A DNA stretch of 64,000 bases from an uncultured Bacteroidales bacterium (GCA_902779125.1 CACZAC010000005.1:101176-165175); one strand, 5' to 3'. Numbered from the stretch's first letter, positions 17,765 to 26,810 are shown. Numbers and translations: made by a program. The notes: generated by a model from the sequence alone, not told the origin.

Positions 17765-18976
17765 ATGGACATCAACAAGATACGAGAGGATTATCCCATC
17801 CTGCAACGCCAGATTGAGGGACGCCCCCTTATCTATCTGGACAATGCCGCTACATCCCAGACGCCTCGCCCTGTGGTGGAAGCCATCGAGCAGATGTACT
17901 ACCGCTACAAGGCTAACGTGCATCGTGGGGTGCATACCCTCTCTCAAGAGGCTACCGATATGGTGGAACTCACCCGTGAGAAAGTGCGTGCTTTTATCAA
18001 TGCTGGCAGCATCCAGGAGGTGATTTTCACCCGTGGCACGACCGAGGGCATCAACCTGGTGGCTTCGTCGTTTGGCCAGATGCTTGAGAGCGGTGATGAA
18101 ATCATTGTTTCCGTGATGGAGCACCACAGCAACATCGTGCCATGGCAACTCATCGGTCAGCGCAAGCGCGTCACCCTGCGTGTTGTGCCCATCAATGAGC
18201 GTGGCGAGGTCGATATGCAGTCCTATGAGGATCTGTTCAGCGACAACACACGATTTGTCGCTGTGGCTCATGTGTCCAATGTGTTAGGTTCTATCAATCC
18301 TGTCAAGCGAATGATAGAAATTGCTCATAGTCATGGTGTGCCTGCCCTTGTTGACGGTGCCCAGGCTGCTCCTCATGTGCAAGTGGACGTGCAGCAATTG
18401 GATTGCGATTTCTATGCTTTCTCCAGCCACAAGATGTATGGACCTGCTGGCGTGGGTATCCTCTACGGCAAGCGTTACTGGCTGGAACAGATGCCGCCTT
18501 ATCAGGGTGGGGGAGAGATGATTGGCCAGGTGTCATTTGAGCGCACCACTTTTGCGGAACTGCCGTTTAAGTTCGAGGCCGGTACGCCCGATTTTGTCGA
18601 TATTGCAGCCTTTGGCGCTGCCATCGACTATATCCAGTCGTTGGGCATTGACAATATCGCGGCTCACGAGCGTGAACTGCTCAATGCCGCTGTTGATGGT
18701 CTAATGAGCATAGAAGGTATGCGCTTGTTTGGTACTTCACTGAACAAGAGCGGTGTAGTGTCCTTCCTGGTGAATGACATCAGCAGTTATGACATGGGTC
18801 TGCTGCTCGACAAACTGGGTATCGCGGTGCGCACCGGGCATCATTGCGCTCAGCCGCTGATGGCACGCTATGGAGTGACGGGCATGGTGAGAGCTTCGTT
18901 TGCTGTCTATAACACGCTCGATGAGGTCGCCGCCTTTGTCGCTGCTACACGTCGGGTTGCCGACATGCTGCGTTAG
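17765..18976 (+). CDS. sufS: SufS-type cysteine desulfurase (group II)
   Basis: This PLP enzyme, 403 residues, takes sulfur from L-cysteine to form a persulfide for SufBCD. The PLP lysine lies in FSSHKMYGPAGVGILYG (about residue 224). The active-site cysteine lies in RTGHHCAQPLM (about 361), the short-loop SufS/CsdA arrangement. The N-terminal IREDYPILQRQIEGRPLIYLD segment (split, about 5-25) is typical. No SufE or SufU activator is adjacent. A perfect hairpin terminator follows the operon. Confidence 0.97.
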   Translation: MDINKIREDYPILQRQIEGRPLIYLDNAATSQTPRPVVEAIEQMYYRYKANVHRGVHTLSQEATDMVELTREKVRAFINAGSIQEVIFTRGTTEGINLVASSFGQMLESGDEIIVSVMEHHSNIVPWQLIGQRKRVTLRVVPINERGEVDMQSYEDLFSDNTRFVAVAHVSNVLGSINPVKRMIEIAHSHGVPALVDGAQAAPHVQVDVQQLDCDFYAFSSHKMYGPAGVGILYGKRYWLEQMPPYQGGGEMIGQVSFERTTFAELPFKFEAGTPDFVDIAAFGAAIDYIQSLGIDNIAAHERELLNAAVDGLMSIEGMRLFGTSLNKSGVVSFLVNDISSYDMGLLLDKLGIAVRTGHHCAQPLMARYGVTGMVRASFAVYNTLDEVAAFVAATRRVADMLR

Positions 18977-19008
18977 CCTTCTGTACCATTATCCAATAGA
19001 AAATTTAA

Positions 19009-19037
19009 AAGACCAGATTCACATCTGGTCTTTTTTT
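19009..19037 (+). terminator. Terminator of the suf operon
   Basis: AAGACCAGAT and ATCTGGTCTT form a perfect 10-bp stem with TCAC loop, followed by a run of Ts. Confidence 0.9.
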
Positions 19038-19226
19038 AGTGTTCTGAAGCCTAAAAAACTTTTAACTAAACCCAAATGTAGTGGTTATTAGATTTAAAGA
19101 TAAAAATGAAATCTTTTATGTTTGTGTTGCAAAATAAGCGAAAAAAACGGAGATTTCCAAAAAAAATCTATAAAAAGGATGATTTGTTCAGTGTAATTAC
19201 CCTATTAAGCACACGAAGAGCGAAGC

Positions 19227-20201
19227 CTACCGTTTTGGATGGTATTTTCGCCCTATAATGTCACACAAGAAGATGCGGCCCAGATAGGATGCGATAATGC
19301 CTACTTTGTTCTTCAATCTGACATTGTTATCAACCATACAGTTGTAACGCAGGCGTTTGATGCCTTGCCAGCAGCGGTCTTGTAATTCCTTGAAATCTTG
19401 GGTTTTATCCTGATAGCTGAGCAGCAGGATATTGAAATAGGCACTAAGGAGCCTGCTGCGCACAGGAGGCGCCAGTTCACTGTTTTCGGTCAGCACTTGT
19501 TTCTCCAAATTCTCACAGATGTCGAGCACATCGGCACGCTTGAGTGAGAACCGGCCCAGGATGCTGTCATTGCGCTGGCGATAGCCATAAACCACATCAT
19601 CGGTGCCGACAACGAGGCTGCACTTCTTGTACAAGGGATAAACGATTGCCAAATCCTCGTAATACAACCCCACAGGATAGCGTACGCCATCAAAAAGCGA
19701 TGCTTTAAACAACCGCCAGCATGACGAGTTGGTCAGCTTGTCCTGGTAATATATCGCTTTCAAGGCTTCTTGCCCGTCATAATGCCTGACGGTTTTTTCT
19801 CTGGATATTGGGGGCCAGTTGACATCCTTGCCATCAAAAAAGACGTAGCTGCCGATGGCGACGTCGGCATGATGCTCTTGCAGGATGTGTAGCAGAATGC
19901 TGACAGCGTCAGGATGCAGCACGTCGTCGCTGTCCACCATGATGACCAACTCGCCTGTCATGGAGTCCAGTGCCGTGTTGCGTGCTGCCGACAGTCCACC
20001 ATTCTTCTGATGGATGGCTCGGACACGCGTGTCACGTTCCGCCCACTGGTCACACAGGGTGCCGCAGCTATCGGTGCTGCCGTCGTCTACCATGAGGATT
20101 TCCAGATGAGGATAGGACTGACTTACAATGCTTTCCATGCACTGGTCCAGATAGTCCTCCACATTATAGACGGGAACGATGACTGATATGAGCGGCTCCA
20201 C
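19227..20201 (-). CDS. Family 2 glycosyltransferase
   Basis: This 324-residue GT-A enzyme transfers a sugar from a nucleotide donor to a glycan acceptor. The N-terminus is PLISVIVPVYNVEDYLDQCM, with MVDDGSTD and the DxD-type MVDSDDVL metal site near residue 90. The GTG at 20201 is chosen because typical family members begin a few residues before VSVIVPVYN. The longer in-frame version from another GTG at 20258 would run through a repeat hairpin. The C-terminal third is helical and basic. It lies downstream of cysS on the same strand and probably serves envelope glycan synthesis; the substrate is unknown. Confidence 0.9.
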   Translation of the reverse strand: MEPLISVIVPVYNVEDYLDQCMESIVSQSYPHLEILMVDDGSTDSCGTLCDQWAERDTRVRAIHQKNGGLSAARNTALDSMTGELVIMVDSDDVLHPDAVSILLHILQEHHADVAIGSYVFFDGKDVNWPPISREKTVRHYDGQEALKAIYYQDKLTNSSCWRLFKASLFDGVRYPVGLYYEDLAIVYPLYKKCSLVVGTDDVVYGYRQRNDSILGRFSLKRADVLDICENLEKQVLTENSELAPPVRSRLLSAYFNILLLSYQDKTQDFKELQDRCWQGIKRLRYNCMVDNNVRLKNKVGIIASYLGRIFLCDIIGRKYHPKR

Positions 20202-20208
20202 TTTTTTA

Positions 20209-20281
20209 ATCGATAGTTGATAATAAAAGTTGACAGTTAAAAGCGAACAAGTGTTCACTATTAACTGTCAACGATAAATTT
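20209..20281 (-). repeat. Inverted TTAACTGTCAAC repeat in the cysS-glycosyltransferase spacer
   Basis: GTTGACAGTTAA (about 20229-20240) and TTAACTGTCAAC (about 20260-20271) form a 12-bp inverted repeat. Sequence between them includes the short palindrome GTGTTCAC. The units belong to the family at 3999, 21760 and 40180. It may act as a weak transcript-end structure. Confidence 0.6.
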
Positions 20282-20283
20282 GT

Positions 20284-21759
20284 TTACTTCACTTTCCACT
20301 CAAAGCCGTCCTTGGTGTCTTTGACCTCAAAGCCAAACTCAGAGAGCTTGTCGCGGATGAGGTCACTGGTTGCCCAGTCCTTGGCAGCTTTGGCATTGCG
20401 GCGCATCTCCAGCAGCAGGTCAACGGCTTGGCGATACGGCTCCAGGTTCACGCTGTCGCCGCCAGCAGCATCGTCGCGGATGCCCAGCACGTCGAACAGG
20501 TAAATCTGGAAGACGCTCTTCAACTCGTCAATGTCGGCCTGGCTCAGGGTGGCATTGCCGTCATTGGCTTGGTTGATGACCTTGCAGGCGTCAAACAGGG
20601 TAGCGATGACGGTCGGCGTGTTCAAGTCGTCATTCATCGCATCGGCGCAGCGCTGGCGATAGTTGTCCAGCGTGAGTGACGATTGGGCTGACGCTGTGAG
20701 GGCGTTTAGGCGGTGCCATCCGTCAAGGATGCGCTCAAGGGCCTTCTCGGCAGCCTGCAGGGCTTCGTTGCTGAAATCAACGGTGCCACGATAGTGGGCC
20801 TGCAGGATGAAGAAGCGGATGGTCATGGGCGAATAGGCCTGGGTCAATGCGGGATGGTCGCCCGTGAAGAACTGCTCCAGGGTGATGAAGTTGCCCAATG
20901 ACTTACCCATCTTCTGGCCGTTGATGGTAATCATATTGTTGTGCATCCAGTAGCGCACCATCTGGTCGCCCTGGCTGGCAACAGCCTGAGCGATTTCACA
21001 CTCGTGGTGCGGGAACACAAGGTCCATACCGCCGCCGTGGATGTCGAAGTGCTTACCCAGGTACTTGCGGCCCATGGCGGTGCACTCGCAGTGCCAACCG
21101 GGGAAACCGTCACTCCAGGGCGACGGCCAGCGCATGATGTGCTCGGGCTGGGCCTTCTTCCACAGGGCGAAATCAGCCTGATTGTGTTTCTCGCCGACAC
21201 CTGAAAGTTCGCGGCTGGCGTCGAGAATGTCATCGAGGTTGCGTCCCGAGAGCACACCGTAACGGTGGTCGCGGTTGTAGGCATCGATGTCAAAGTAGAT
21301 ACTGCCGTTGCTCTCATAGGCATAGCCGTTCTCCATGATCTGCTTGACCAGTTCCTCCTGCTCGATGATGTGACCCGTGGCATGAGGCTCGATGCTGGGC
21401 GGCAGCACGTTGAGCGCCTGCATGGCAGCGTGGTAGCGGTTGGTGTAGTACTGTGCCACTTCCATGGGCTCGAGTTGCTCGAGGCGGGCCTTCTTGGCAA
21501 TCTTGTCCTCGCCCTCATCGGCATCGTGCTCAAGGTGCCCCACATCGGTGATATTGCGCACGTAGCGCACCTTGTAACCCAACTGCTGCAGGTAACGGAA
21601 CAGCACGTCAAACGTGATGGCGGGACGGGTGTGGCCCAGATGAGGGTCGCCATAGACCGTGGGACCGCACACATACATGCCCACCATCGGCTCATTCAGG
21701 GGCACGAAATGCTCCTTGCGCCTCGTCAGCGTGTTGTATATAAATAATGGATGTTCCAT
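20284..21759 (-). CDS. cysS: Cysteinyl-tRNA synthetase
   Basis: This class I synthetase charges tRNA-Cys. At 491 residues it has normal length. The HIGH motif is GDPHLGHTR (about 36-44) after the zinc-ligand CGPTVY. Further zinc ligands are in [11 protein letters not shown] (about 215-225). KMSKS is QKMGKSLGN (about 275-283). The C-terminal DALR-type anticodon domain ends in a short lysine tail. The ATG abuts an array of TCAGTTGTCTG/TTAACTATTAAC repeats. Confidence 0.97.
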   Translation of the reverse strand: MEHPLFIYNTLTRRKEHFVPLNEPMVGMYVCGPTVYGDPHLGHTRPAITFDVLFRYLQQLGYKVRYVRNITDVGHLEHDADEGEDKIAKKARLEQLEPMEVAQYYTNRYHAAMQALNVLPPSIEPHATGHIIEQEELVKQIMENGYAYESNGSIYFDIDAYNRDHRYGVLSGRNLDDILDASRELSGVGEKHNQADFALWKKAQPEHIMRWPSPWSDGFPGWHCECTAMGRKYLGKHFDIHGGGMDLVFPHHECEIAQAVASQGDQMVRYWMHNNMITINGQKMGKSLGNFITLEQFFTGDHPALTQAYSPMTIRFFILQAHYRGTVDFSNEALQAAEKALERILDGWHRLNALTASAQSSLTLDNYRQRCADAMNDDLNTPTVIATLFDACKVINQANDGNATLSQADIDELKSVFQIYLFDVLGIRDDAAGGDSVNLEPYRQAVDLLLEMRRNAKAAKDWATSDLIRDKLSEFGFEVKDTKDGFEWKVK

Positions 21760-21836
21760 TGTCTGTTTTCAGTTGTCTGTTTTCAGTTGTCAGTTGATGT
21801 CAACTATTAACTGTTAACTATTAACTATTAACTGTT
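21760..21836 (-). repeat. Short-unit repeat array between the DUF3467 gene and cysS
   Basis: The 76-base spacer consists of TTTTCAGTTGTC units followed by CTATTAACTGTTAA units with almost no unrelated sequence. It has the same two unit types as 3999-4087, in inverse orientation relative to its downstream gene. Confidence 0.65.
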
Positions 21837-22159
21837 TACGCCTGGCCCTTGGGCAGGGGGAAGTCCATGATGTTGCTGTTGCCGCCAGCGGGACGGTTAA
21901 TCTTGATTTCGCCGAAGTTGCTCTCATAGCGGCGGATATTGTCCTGAAGGGCGAGCATCAGTTCCTTGGCGTGCTGGGGAGCCATGATGATGCGGCTCTG
22001 TACGCGTGCCTGCGGCATGTTGGGACCGCGCAGGATCATATCGATAAAGAAGTCGTTGGGACCATGGGCAATCATTGCCATGTTAGCGTAACGTCCTTGC
22101 AGCTCTTCCTTGGGAATTTCAATCTTAATTTGGTTCTGGTTCTGATTTTCGTTTGCCAT
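21836..22159 (-). CDS. DUF3467 domain protein
   Basis: This 107-residue small soluble protein shows the DUF3467 pattern. An acidic IKIEIPKEELQGRYANMAMI start is followed by HGPNDFFIDM, RVQSRIIMAPQHAKELMLAL and a C-terminal NIRRYESNFGEI. The family is widespread in bacteria and its function is unknown. The N-terminus is an Asn/Gln-rich tract (NENQNQNQNQ type). It sits between the NigD-like lipoprotein and cysS on the same strand. Confidence 0.85.
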   Translation of the reverse strand: MANENQNQNQIKIEIPKEELQGRYANMAMIAHGPNDFFIDMILRGPNMPQARVQSRIIMAPQHAKELMLALQDNIRRYESNFGEIKINRPAGGNSNIMDFPLPKGQA

Positions 22160-22191
22160 AATGAATTAATTATGAATACTTTAATAAATGA

Positions 22192-22860
22192 TTATTTGTT
22201 AAAATCGTAATACTCGGTGTCGGGAAATGTCACATCGTTGAGGTGGATGCGCAGGCACTTGAAAGAGTCCTTGTGCCACAGGGCGCCCACATTGAATGAA
22301 GCATAGCAGTCGCGCCAGAAGGTGCCTGTCTCTCCCCTCAAGCCGTGAGTCAGGTAGCAGTGCACGGTGTCGTTGGTGAGCGTGTTGCCGTCAGCAACGA
22401 GCATAAATGTGCGGGACTTGCCGGTGAACTCCACTTGACAATGCAGGTTGATGAATTCCCCCGTGCGCCACAGGCTGCGCAGTTTCACGCGGTGGCGTGG
22501 CAAGCTGTCGGGAGACTCCATGAACATGCGCAGCGAGTCGCTGAAGATACCGTTGCAGCCATACACGTCGATGTTGCGCGTTGCTGCCGTCGTGGCTTTG
22601 TCGGCGAAGTCATAGCGCAGCAACACCCGCTGGTGGACTTTGACCTCGTTCACAATCACGCGTGACTGCAACGTGACTGATGCCGAATCGCCATGCCCCA
22701 AGTACTCAAACACTGCACCCGTGCCGTTCTGCCCCAGATAGGTGACGATATCGTAGCGGTAGTCGGTATAGGCACGGTCAATGTCTTCATGTTTGTTACA
22801 TGAGACAAGGGCGATGAGCGCTGTCAGCAGCAATATGGTCAAGGCTGGCAGTCGTTTCAT
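22192..22860 (-). CDS. NigD-like lipoprotein
   Basis: This 222-residue predicted lipoprotein has a signal peptide with a lipobox at Cys21 (IALVSCNK). After a short linker the sequence begins with RYDIVTYLG and continues as two beta-rich halves. This resembles the NigD-like N-terminal OB domain and C-terminal beta-sandwich family found only in Bacteroidetes. The function is unknown in the family. Its start codon overlaps the lolD stop by four bases (ATGA), so the two are translationally coupled. The family assignment is by overall pattern and is moderate. Confidence 0.6.
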   Translation of the reverse strand: MKRLPALTILLLTALIALVSCNKHEDIDRAYTDYRYDIVTYLGQNGTGAVFEYLGHGDSASVTLQSRVIVNEVKVHQRVLLRYDFADKATTAATRNIDVYGCNGIFSDSLRMFMESPDSLPRHRVKLRSLWRTGEFINLHCQVEFTGKSRTFMLVADGNTLTNDTVHCYLTHGLRGETGTFWRDCYASFNVGALWHKDSFKCLRIHLNDVTFPDTEYYDFNK

Positions 22861-23543
22861 TGGGCGAGGCGGGTGGTTTGTTCAACAATCATGCCGTCGC
22901 GCATGTGCAGCGTGCGGTCGGCTTGGGCGGCAAGGCTCTCGTCGTGCGTCACGATGATAAACGTCTGGTCCAGTTCTTCGCGCAGCTCAAAGAACAGGCG
23001 GTGAAGCTCCTGCTTGTTCTGGCTGTCAAGACTGCCCGACGGCTCATCGGCAAGAATGACTTTGGGGCTGTTGATGAGGGCACGGGCAACGGCTACGCGC
23101 TGGCATTCGCCGCCGCTCAACTGCGACGGCTTGTGGTCGAGTCGGTCAGCCAGATGCATGCGCTCCAGCAGGTGGCGGGCACGTTCCATGGCGTCATGAC
23201 GCTTGTCGCCGCCCAGCAATGCCGGGATAGCGACATTCTCGAGCATGGTGAACTCAGGCAGCAGCTGGTGGAACTGGAACACAAAACCGATGTTGCGATT
23301 ACGATAGCGGGCAAGTTCGCGCCCCTTGAGTGTGAGCACATTTCGGCCCTCGTAGCACACCTCGCCCTGCTGTGGCGTGTCCAGCGTGCCGATAATCTGG
23401 AGCAAAGTGGTCTTGCCAGCGCCGCTCGGTCCCACAATCGACACGATTTCGCCTTGGGCGATGTCGAGGTTCACGCCCCGCAGCACCTCCAGGTCGCCAT
23501 ACCGTTTCACTATGTTTCTTGCCTCAATCATTGCTTGTGACAT
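22857..23543 (-). CDS. lolD: LolD-like ABC transporter ATP-binding protein
   Basis: This 228-residue ATPase belongs to the MacB/LolD subfamily, whose LolCDE members release lipoproteins from the inner membrane. Walker A is GPSGAGKTT (about 38-46), the signature is [15 protein letters not shown] (about 142-156), and Walker B/D-loop is [14 protein letters not shown]. The subfamily residues [16 protein letters not shown] are present. No LolC/E-type permease is adjacent. Its direct coupling to a lipoprotein gene fits a lipoprotein or envelope role. Confidence 0.9.
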   Translation of the reverse strand: MSQAMIEARNIVKRYGDLEVLRGVNLDIAQGEIVSIVGPSGAGKTTLLQIIGTLDTPQQGEVCYEGRNVLTLKGRELARYRNRNIGFVFQFHQLLPEFTMLENVAIPALLGGDKRHDAMERARHLLERMHLADRLDHKPSQLSGGECQRVAVARALINSPKVILADEPSGSLDSQNKQELHRLFFELREELDQTFIIVTHDESLAAQADRTLHMRDGMIVEQTTRLAQ

Positions 23544-23556
23544 TTCAAATGGATTG

Positions 23557-23564
23557 CAAAGTTA
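23557..23564 (-). promoter_or_regulatory. Promoter box for lolD
   Basis: TAACTTTG on the minus strand (TAnnTTTG) lies 13 bases before the lolD ATG, implying a very short leader. The -33 element is not clear. Confidence 0.4.
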
Positions 23565-23659
23565 GCAAAAAGATTTCAGTTCGGGGATATCATGGTCGTT
23601 TTTTACAGAATAAGCGCGACAAAAGTGAAAAATTGTTTTGTGATTTTGCCCGTAATTGC

Positions 23660-23667
23660 TACCTTTG
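23660..23667 (+). promoter_or_regulatory. Bacteroidetes-type promoter for the first TIR gene
   Basis: TACCTTTG has TTTG at 23637-23640, 19 bases before it. It leaves an AT-rich leader of about 110 bases before the start codon at 23786. Confidence 0.55.
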
Positions 23668-23785
23668 CGCTTGATAGAATATGATATTTCATAAGTAATT
23701 CAAGGGCAGGCCAAGCATTTGTCGTAAGTAATATGTTCACCTATGATGGGCTACATTTTGGCTTGTAAATATAAAACATACAACA

Positions 23786-24691
23786 ATGAAGTACGATGTG
23801 TTCATATCATCAAAAAGCGAAGATTACGGTCTTGCTGAAAAGGTCTATGATTTCCTTATCGAAAGTGGGCTTGACGTCTTTTTGGCAAGTAGAGAACTCG
23901 ATCGGCTGGGCGAGTCGGAATATTCTTTAGCAATAGATGATGCAATTGATAATACCACTCATATGATAGTTGTTGCTACTTCAGTCGAAAACATTAACTC
24001 TAAATGGGTTAAATATGAATGGAACACATTCAGTAATGACCTTAAAAGCGGTTATCGCACAGGTAATCTCATCACCATTCTTTCTCATGATATTGAACTA
24101 AGAAAACTTCCAGCCAGTCTTAGGCATCAGCAGTCTTTTTGGCTGGACACCTATAAACAACATATTTTGTCATATTTAAAGGATGACAATAGCCTGTTGA
24201 CCGCCAAACTTAAAGAGGCACAGAAAGAAATAAAACGCCTTGAGGGCATCATAAAAATAAAGGATGATGAAATAATGGAGGCACAGGATGATAAAAAACG
24301 TCTTATGAGTATCATCACATCAAAGAATGACGAAATCAAAAAACTCAAGAAAAGCCTACAAGATGCAACTACAAAAATAAAGGAACTGACTGAAGTTAAA
24401 AAAACAATTAAATCACCTACTGGACAAATAAGCTCAACAGCTAATCTCTTAGATGTATTGGGAATAAACCCTAAAAAATCAAAAGAAGTAATTGTCCTCA
24501 TCAAAAAGAATTCAGTAAGTGCCATGAATGATCTATCATATGTTCTCACAAATAATTCGTTATCACTATCCAATGCGCAGATATCTAGTGGTGTATGGCG
24601 AATGAAAGTAAAAGATCGTGCTGCTGCACAAAAACTGATTACCGAGCTAAGACAATATCATATACGAGCTGAAGTCGAATTGAATCAATAA
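23786..24691 (+). CDS. TIR-domain protein with coiled coil and L7/L12-like C-terminus
   Basis: This 301-residue protein starts with a TIR domain, MKYDVFISSKSEDYGLAEKV, spanning about residues 1-130. The BB-loop region lies near 36-46. The glutamate aligned with the catalytic Glu of NAD-cleaving TIR domains is E78 in SKWVKYEWN. Residues 134-205 are a long charged coiled coil (KEAQKEIKRLEG, KNDEIKKLKKSLQ). Residues 222-301 resemble the ribosomal L7/L12 C-terminal fold in pattern, ending AAAQKLITELRQYHIRAEVE; that is an inference. Base and codon use are clearly more AT-rich than the genes on either side, suggesting transfer. A second TIR gene follows after 203 bases. Anti-phage or NAD-signalling roles are possible, not shown. 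Confidence 0.85.
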   Translation: MKYDVFISSKSEDYGLAEKVYDFLIESGLDVFLASRELDRLGESEYSLAIDDAIDNTTHMIVVATSVENINSKWVKYEWNTFSNDLKSGYRTGNLITILSHDIELRKLPASLRHQQSFWLDTYKQHILSYLKDDNSLLTAKLKEAQKEIKRLEGIIKIKDDEIMEAQDDKKRLMSIITSKNDEIKKLKKSLQDATTKIKELTEVKKTIKSPTGQISSTANLLDVLGINPKKSKEVIVLIKKNSVSAMNDLSYVLTNNSLSLSNAQISSGVWRMKVKDRAAAQKLITELRQYHIRAEVELNQ

Positions 24692-24858
24692 TTATGGCAC
24701 CATCTCATATTACTTTGATTTTAATGAGTTTAGCTACCAGCTAATAATGTCCATACTAACAAGCGCCACAGAATATCGTCAGTTCACAATTTGTAATCAG
24801 CCGGCAATATCTTATTCAACTTTTTCGAAATGATAATGAATCAAACCAAAATAAACAC

Positions 24859-24866
24859 TATATTTG
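24859..24866 (+). promoter_or_regulatory. Possible promoter box for the second TIR gene
   Basis: TATATTTG lies 28 bases before the start codon. No convincing -33 element is present at the right distance, so cotranscription with the first TIR gene is also possible. Confidence 0.4.
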
Positions 24867-24894
24867 CAAATTAAATCAAGTTTTCAATACAGAT

Positions 24895-26664
24895 ATGCAT
24901 TACGACGTTTTTATCAGCTATTCCAGGAAGGATTACGTGGACGAAAAAGAAAACGTGATACCCAACAATGCTGTTTCTGTAATTAAGGAAACCCTAAAAA
25001 GAGAAGGCATTACCTACTGGTTTGACGAAGAAGGCATCTACGTTGGAGAAACATTTGCTGATAAAATTGTCAATAGCATTGATCAGGCAGATATCCTGAT
25101 TTTTATATCTTCAGAAAACTCAAATAAATCCCTATATACACCAAAAGAGATTGCATATGCCGCTCAACAAAGAAAATACATTATCCCCGTCCTCATAGAT
25201 CAATCGAAATATAGCACCAAGGTGAACTTTTGGTTAGCCGATGTCAGTTATTTGGTTTTCTATTCCAACCCCCAAAAGGGTCTGAATGATTTGGTTGAGT
25301 CAATTAAATCACATCTTCGTACCAAAGAGAATGACGAGAAACTAATTGCCGAATTGAAGGTGAAATGTCAAAAGCTAAACCAAGAGGAATCAAACATAGA
25401 GCAACAGAGAGATAAACTCCTATCTGCATCTAAGGCTATCAAAGATAAAATCGAAAGAGTAAAAATACAGTCCGTTATTAAAGATAGTAGCCCAATACGT
25501 GCTAAACATCTGAATGAGATCAATGGGCTCAAAGAGGAGGATGACCCCACAATCTATGACCGCATTGCTGATGTGATAAAAAAGATTTCAAAGTTGGTTG
25601 GTCACATAGGCTTCAACACCAAATCAATTTTAAAAAACGCCAAGTCATCTATACAGCATTTCATATCTCTACTGCAGTCAGGAATAGCAAAAGGAATGAA
25701 GGGTGCGCAAAACACTCTCAACAACATTGGTAAATACTTGGGAAACTGTTTGTCCGCTTTTAAGCAACGAGAGAAAGGCACATACCTCAGGTCATTAATT
25801 TGGATTATCGTAGCCCTTTTTATAGTTTCTGCTTCATACTATGGATGGCAACATCGATCTGTAATTCGCAATATTGTCAGCAGCACGCAAAAAAGCGATA
25901 CGGATACTACTACATTCGAAACTGCAAGCTATATCCCAAATTTAGATCCATTAATGGACACAGTCCACAGCATCATCACAAACATGGATGATGTTGATAC
26001 GTCTTTATTGAAATACTATAATGGATTTCTTAAGAATGACCTCTATTCAACCTATGCGCTTGGCAAAAAACTTGAAAAGGACAGATATGTGGGTATGACA
26101 CCGTCTATTGCAGCTCAACTAGTGGAACGTGCGGCAAGAAGCGGCTATGCAGACGCTCAGACGACGCTGGGCTTCTATTATTATTTTGGCAAACAAGGCC
26201 ATCGGGTTGATTACGACTCATCGACATATTGGTTCAACGAAGCCATCAATAATGGTTCCAACTATGCAAAGTATTATATGGGACATGCTTATATGCACGG
26301 TGGATATCCTGGGAAAAATAAAGATAAAGCTCGTTATTTTAAAGCCGACTCTCTGTTAACGGAAAGTGGGAATGCTGGATACGCCAGGAGCTTGTATGAG
26401 CTTGCTTTATATTACCAGTATAACAAGCGTGATTACGAAAAAGCCTTCATGTATTATAACAGCGCATACCAGTCTCACGAGAGCGCCTCAGATACCACCA
26501 AAGAGCTAAAAGGATCTGAAATTGGTGATTGTGCTTACCAGATTGGAGATTTTTATAGGAGAGGACTTGGTACTGAAAAAGAACCTAACGAAGCAAACAA
26601 ATGGATTAAGATAGCAGCTGAAGCTGGCAACAAAAAAGCAATTCAAGAATTGAGTAAAAAATAA
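24895..26664 (+). CDS. TIR-domain membrane protein with Sel1 repeats
   Basis: This 589-residue protein is built in three parts. The TIR domain (1-140) starts MHYDVFISYSRKDY. It has a GITYWFDEEGIYVGE BB-loop region and a candidate catalytic E85 in YTPKEIAYAA. A helical coiled-coil region (145-290) follows. One transmembrane helix (about 301-317, LIWIIVALFIVSASYYG) precedes Sel1-like tetratricopeptide repeats (about 383-589, with ERAARSGYADAQTTLGFYY and IAAEAGNKKAIQELS). The likely topology puts the TIR part in the cytoplasm and the Sel1 part across the membrane. The gene is AT-rich like its partner. The domain order suggests a membrane sensor with a TIR effector; this is inference. Confidence 0.87.
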   Translation: MHYDVFISYSRKDYVDEKENVIPNNAVSVIKETLKREGITYWFDEEGIYVGETFADKIVNSIDQADILIFISSENSNKSLYTPKEIAYAAQQRKYIIPVLIDQSKYSTKVNFWLADVSYLVFYSNPQKGLNDLVESIKSHLRTKENDEKLIAELKVKCQKLNQEESNIEQQRDKLLSASKAIKDKIERVKIQSVIKDSSPIRAKHLNEINGLKEEDDPTIYDRIADVIKKISKLVGHIGFNTKSILKNAKSSIQHFISLLQSGIAKGMKGAQNTLNNIGKYLGNCLSAFKQREKGTYLRSLIWIIVALFIVSASYYGWQHRSVIRNIVSSTQKSDTDTTTFETASYIPNLDPLMDTVHSIITNMDDVDTSLLKYYNGFLKNDLYSTYALGKKLEKDRYVGMTPSIAAQLVERAARSGYADAQTTLGFYYYFGKQGHRVDYDSSTYWFNEAINNGSNYAKYYMGHAYMHGGYPGKNKDKARYFKADSLLTESGNAGYARSLYELALYYQYNKRDYEKAFMYYNSAYQSHESASDTTKELKGSEIGDCAYQIGDFYRRGLGTEKEPNEANKWIKIAAEAGNKKAIQELSKK

Positions 26665-26701
26665 AATTCTATTTCTTGGGTGCCAAGTGAAAACTTTGTT
26701 G

Positions 26702-26709
26702 TACCTTTG
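26702..26709 (+). promoter_or_regulatory. Promoter box of metK
   Basis: TACCTTTG with a TTG at 26676-26678, 23 bases before it. It gives a leader of about 140 bases that contains the candidate SAM-II riboswitch. Confidence 0.5.
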
Positions 26710-26737
26710 CAGCCACATTTAATAACAACTTATAGTA

Positions 26738-26810
26738 ACAGTGGACAAATTTGGCTGCTTGCAACCACTTGAAAAAATGCTAAAACTGCGATAATCAATC
26801 ACTTTATCGG
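26738..26810 (+). ncRNA. Candidate SAM-II riboswitch in the metK leader
   Basis: The leader folds like the SAM-II (metA) aptamer. P1 is AGTGG (26740-26744) with CCACT (26765-26769). The P1 loop has the conserved AATTT and TTGCAA blocks. The 3' element AAAAAATGCTAAAA supplies the pseudoknot: TTTGGC (26750-26755) pairs with GCTAAA (26779-26784). A small CGATAA/TTATCG hairpin (26789-26809) follows and could be part of the expression platform. SAM-II is known from alphaproteobacteria and Bacteroidetes upstream of methionine/SAM genes, and the next gene is metK. Confidence 0.72.

Noticed and set aside
18977-19226. AT-rich spacer after suf operon as a possible small RNA
   Set aside because: Apart from the terminator at 19009-19037 it shows only A-rich sequence with one unsupported TATGTTTG; no structure or second terminator supports an RNA gene.
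23786-26664. Thoeris defence system
   Set aside because: Thoeris needs a ThsA-type effector (SIR2 or macro/SLOG domain) with a ThsB TIR protein. Neither neighbour carries such a domain, and both genes here have TIR plus unrelated partners.
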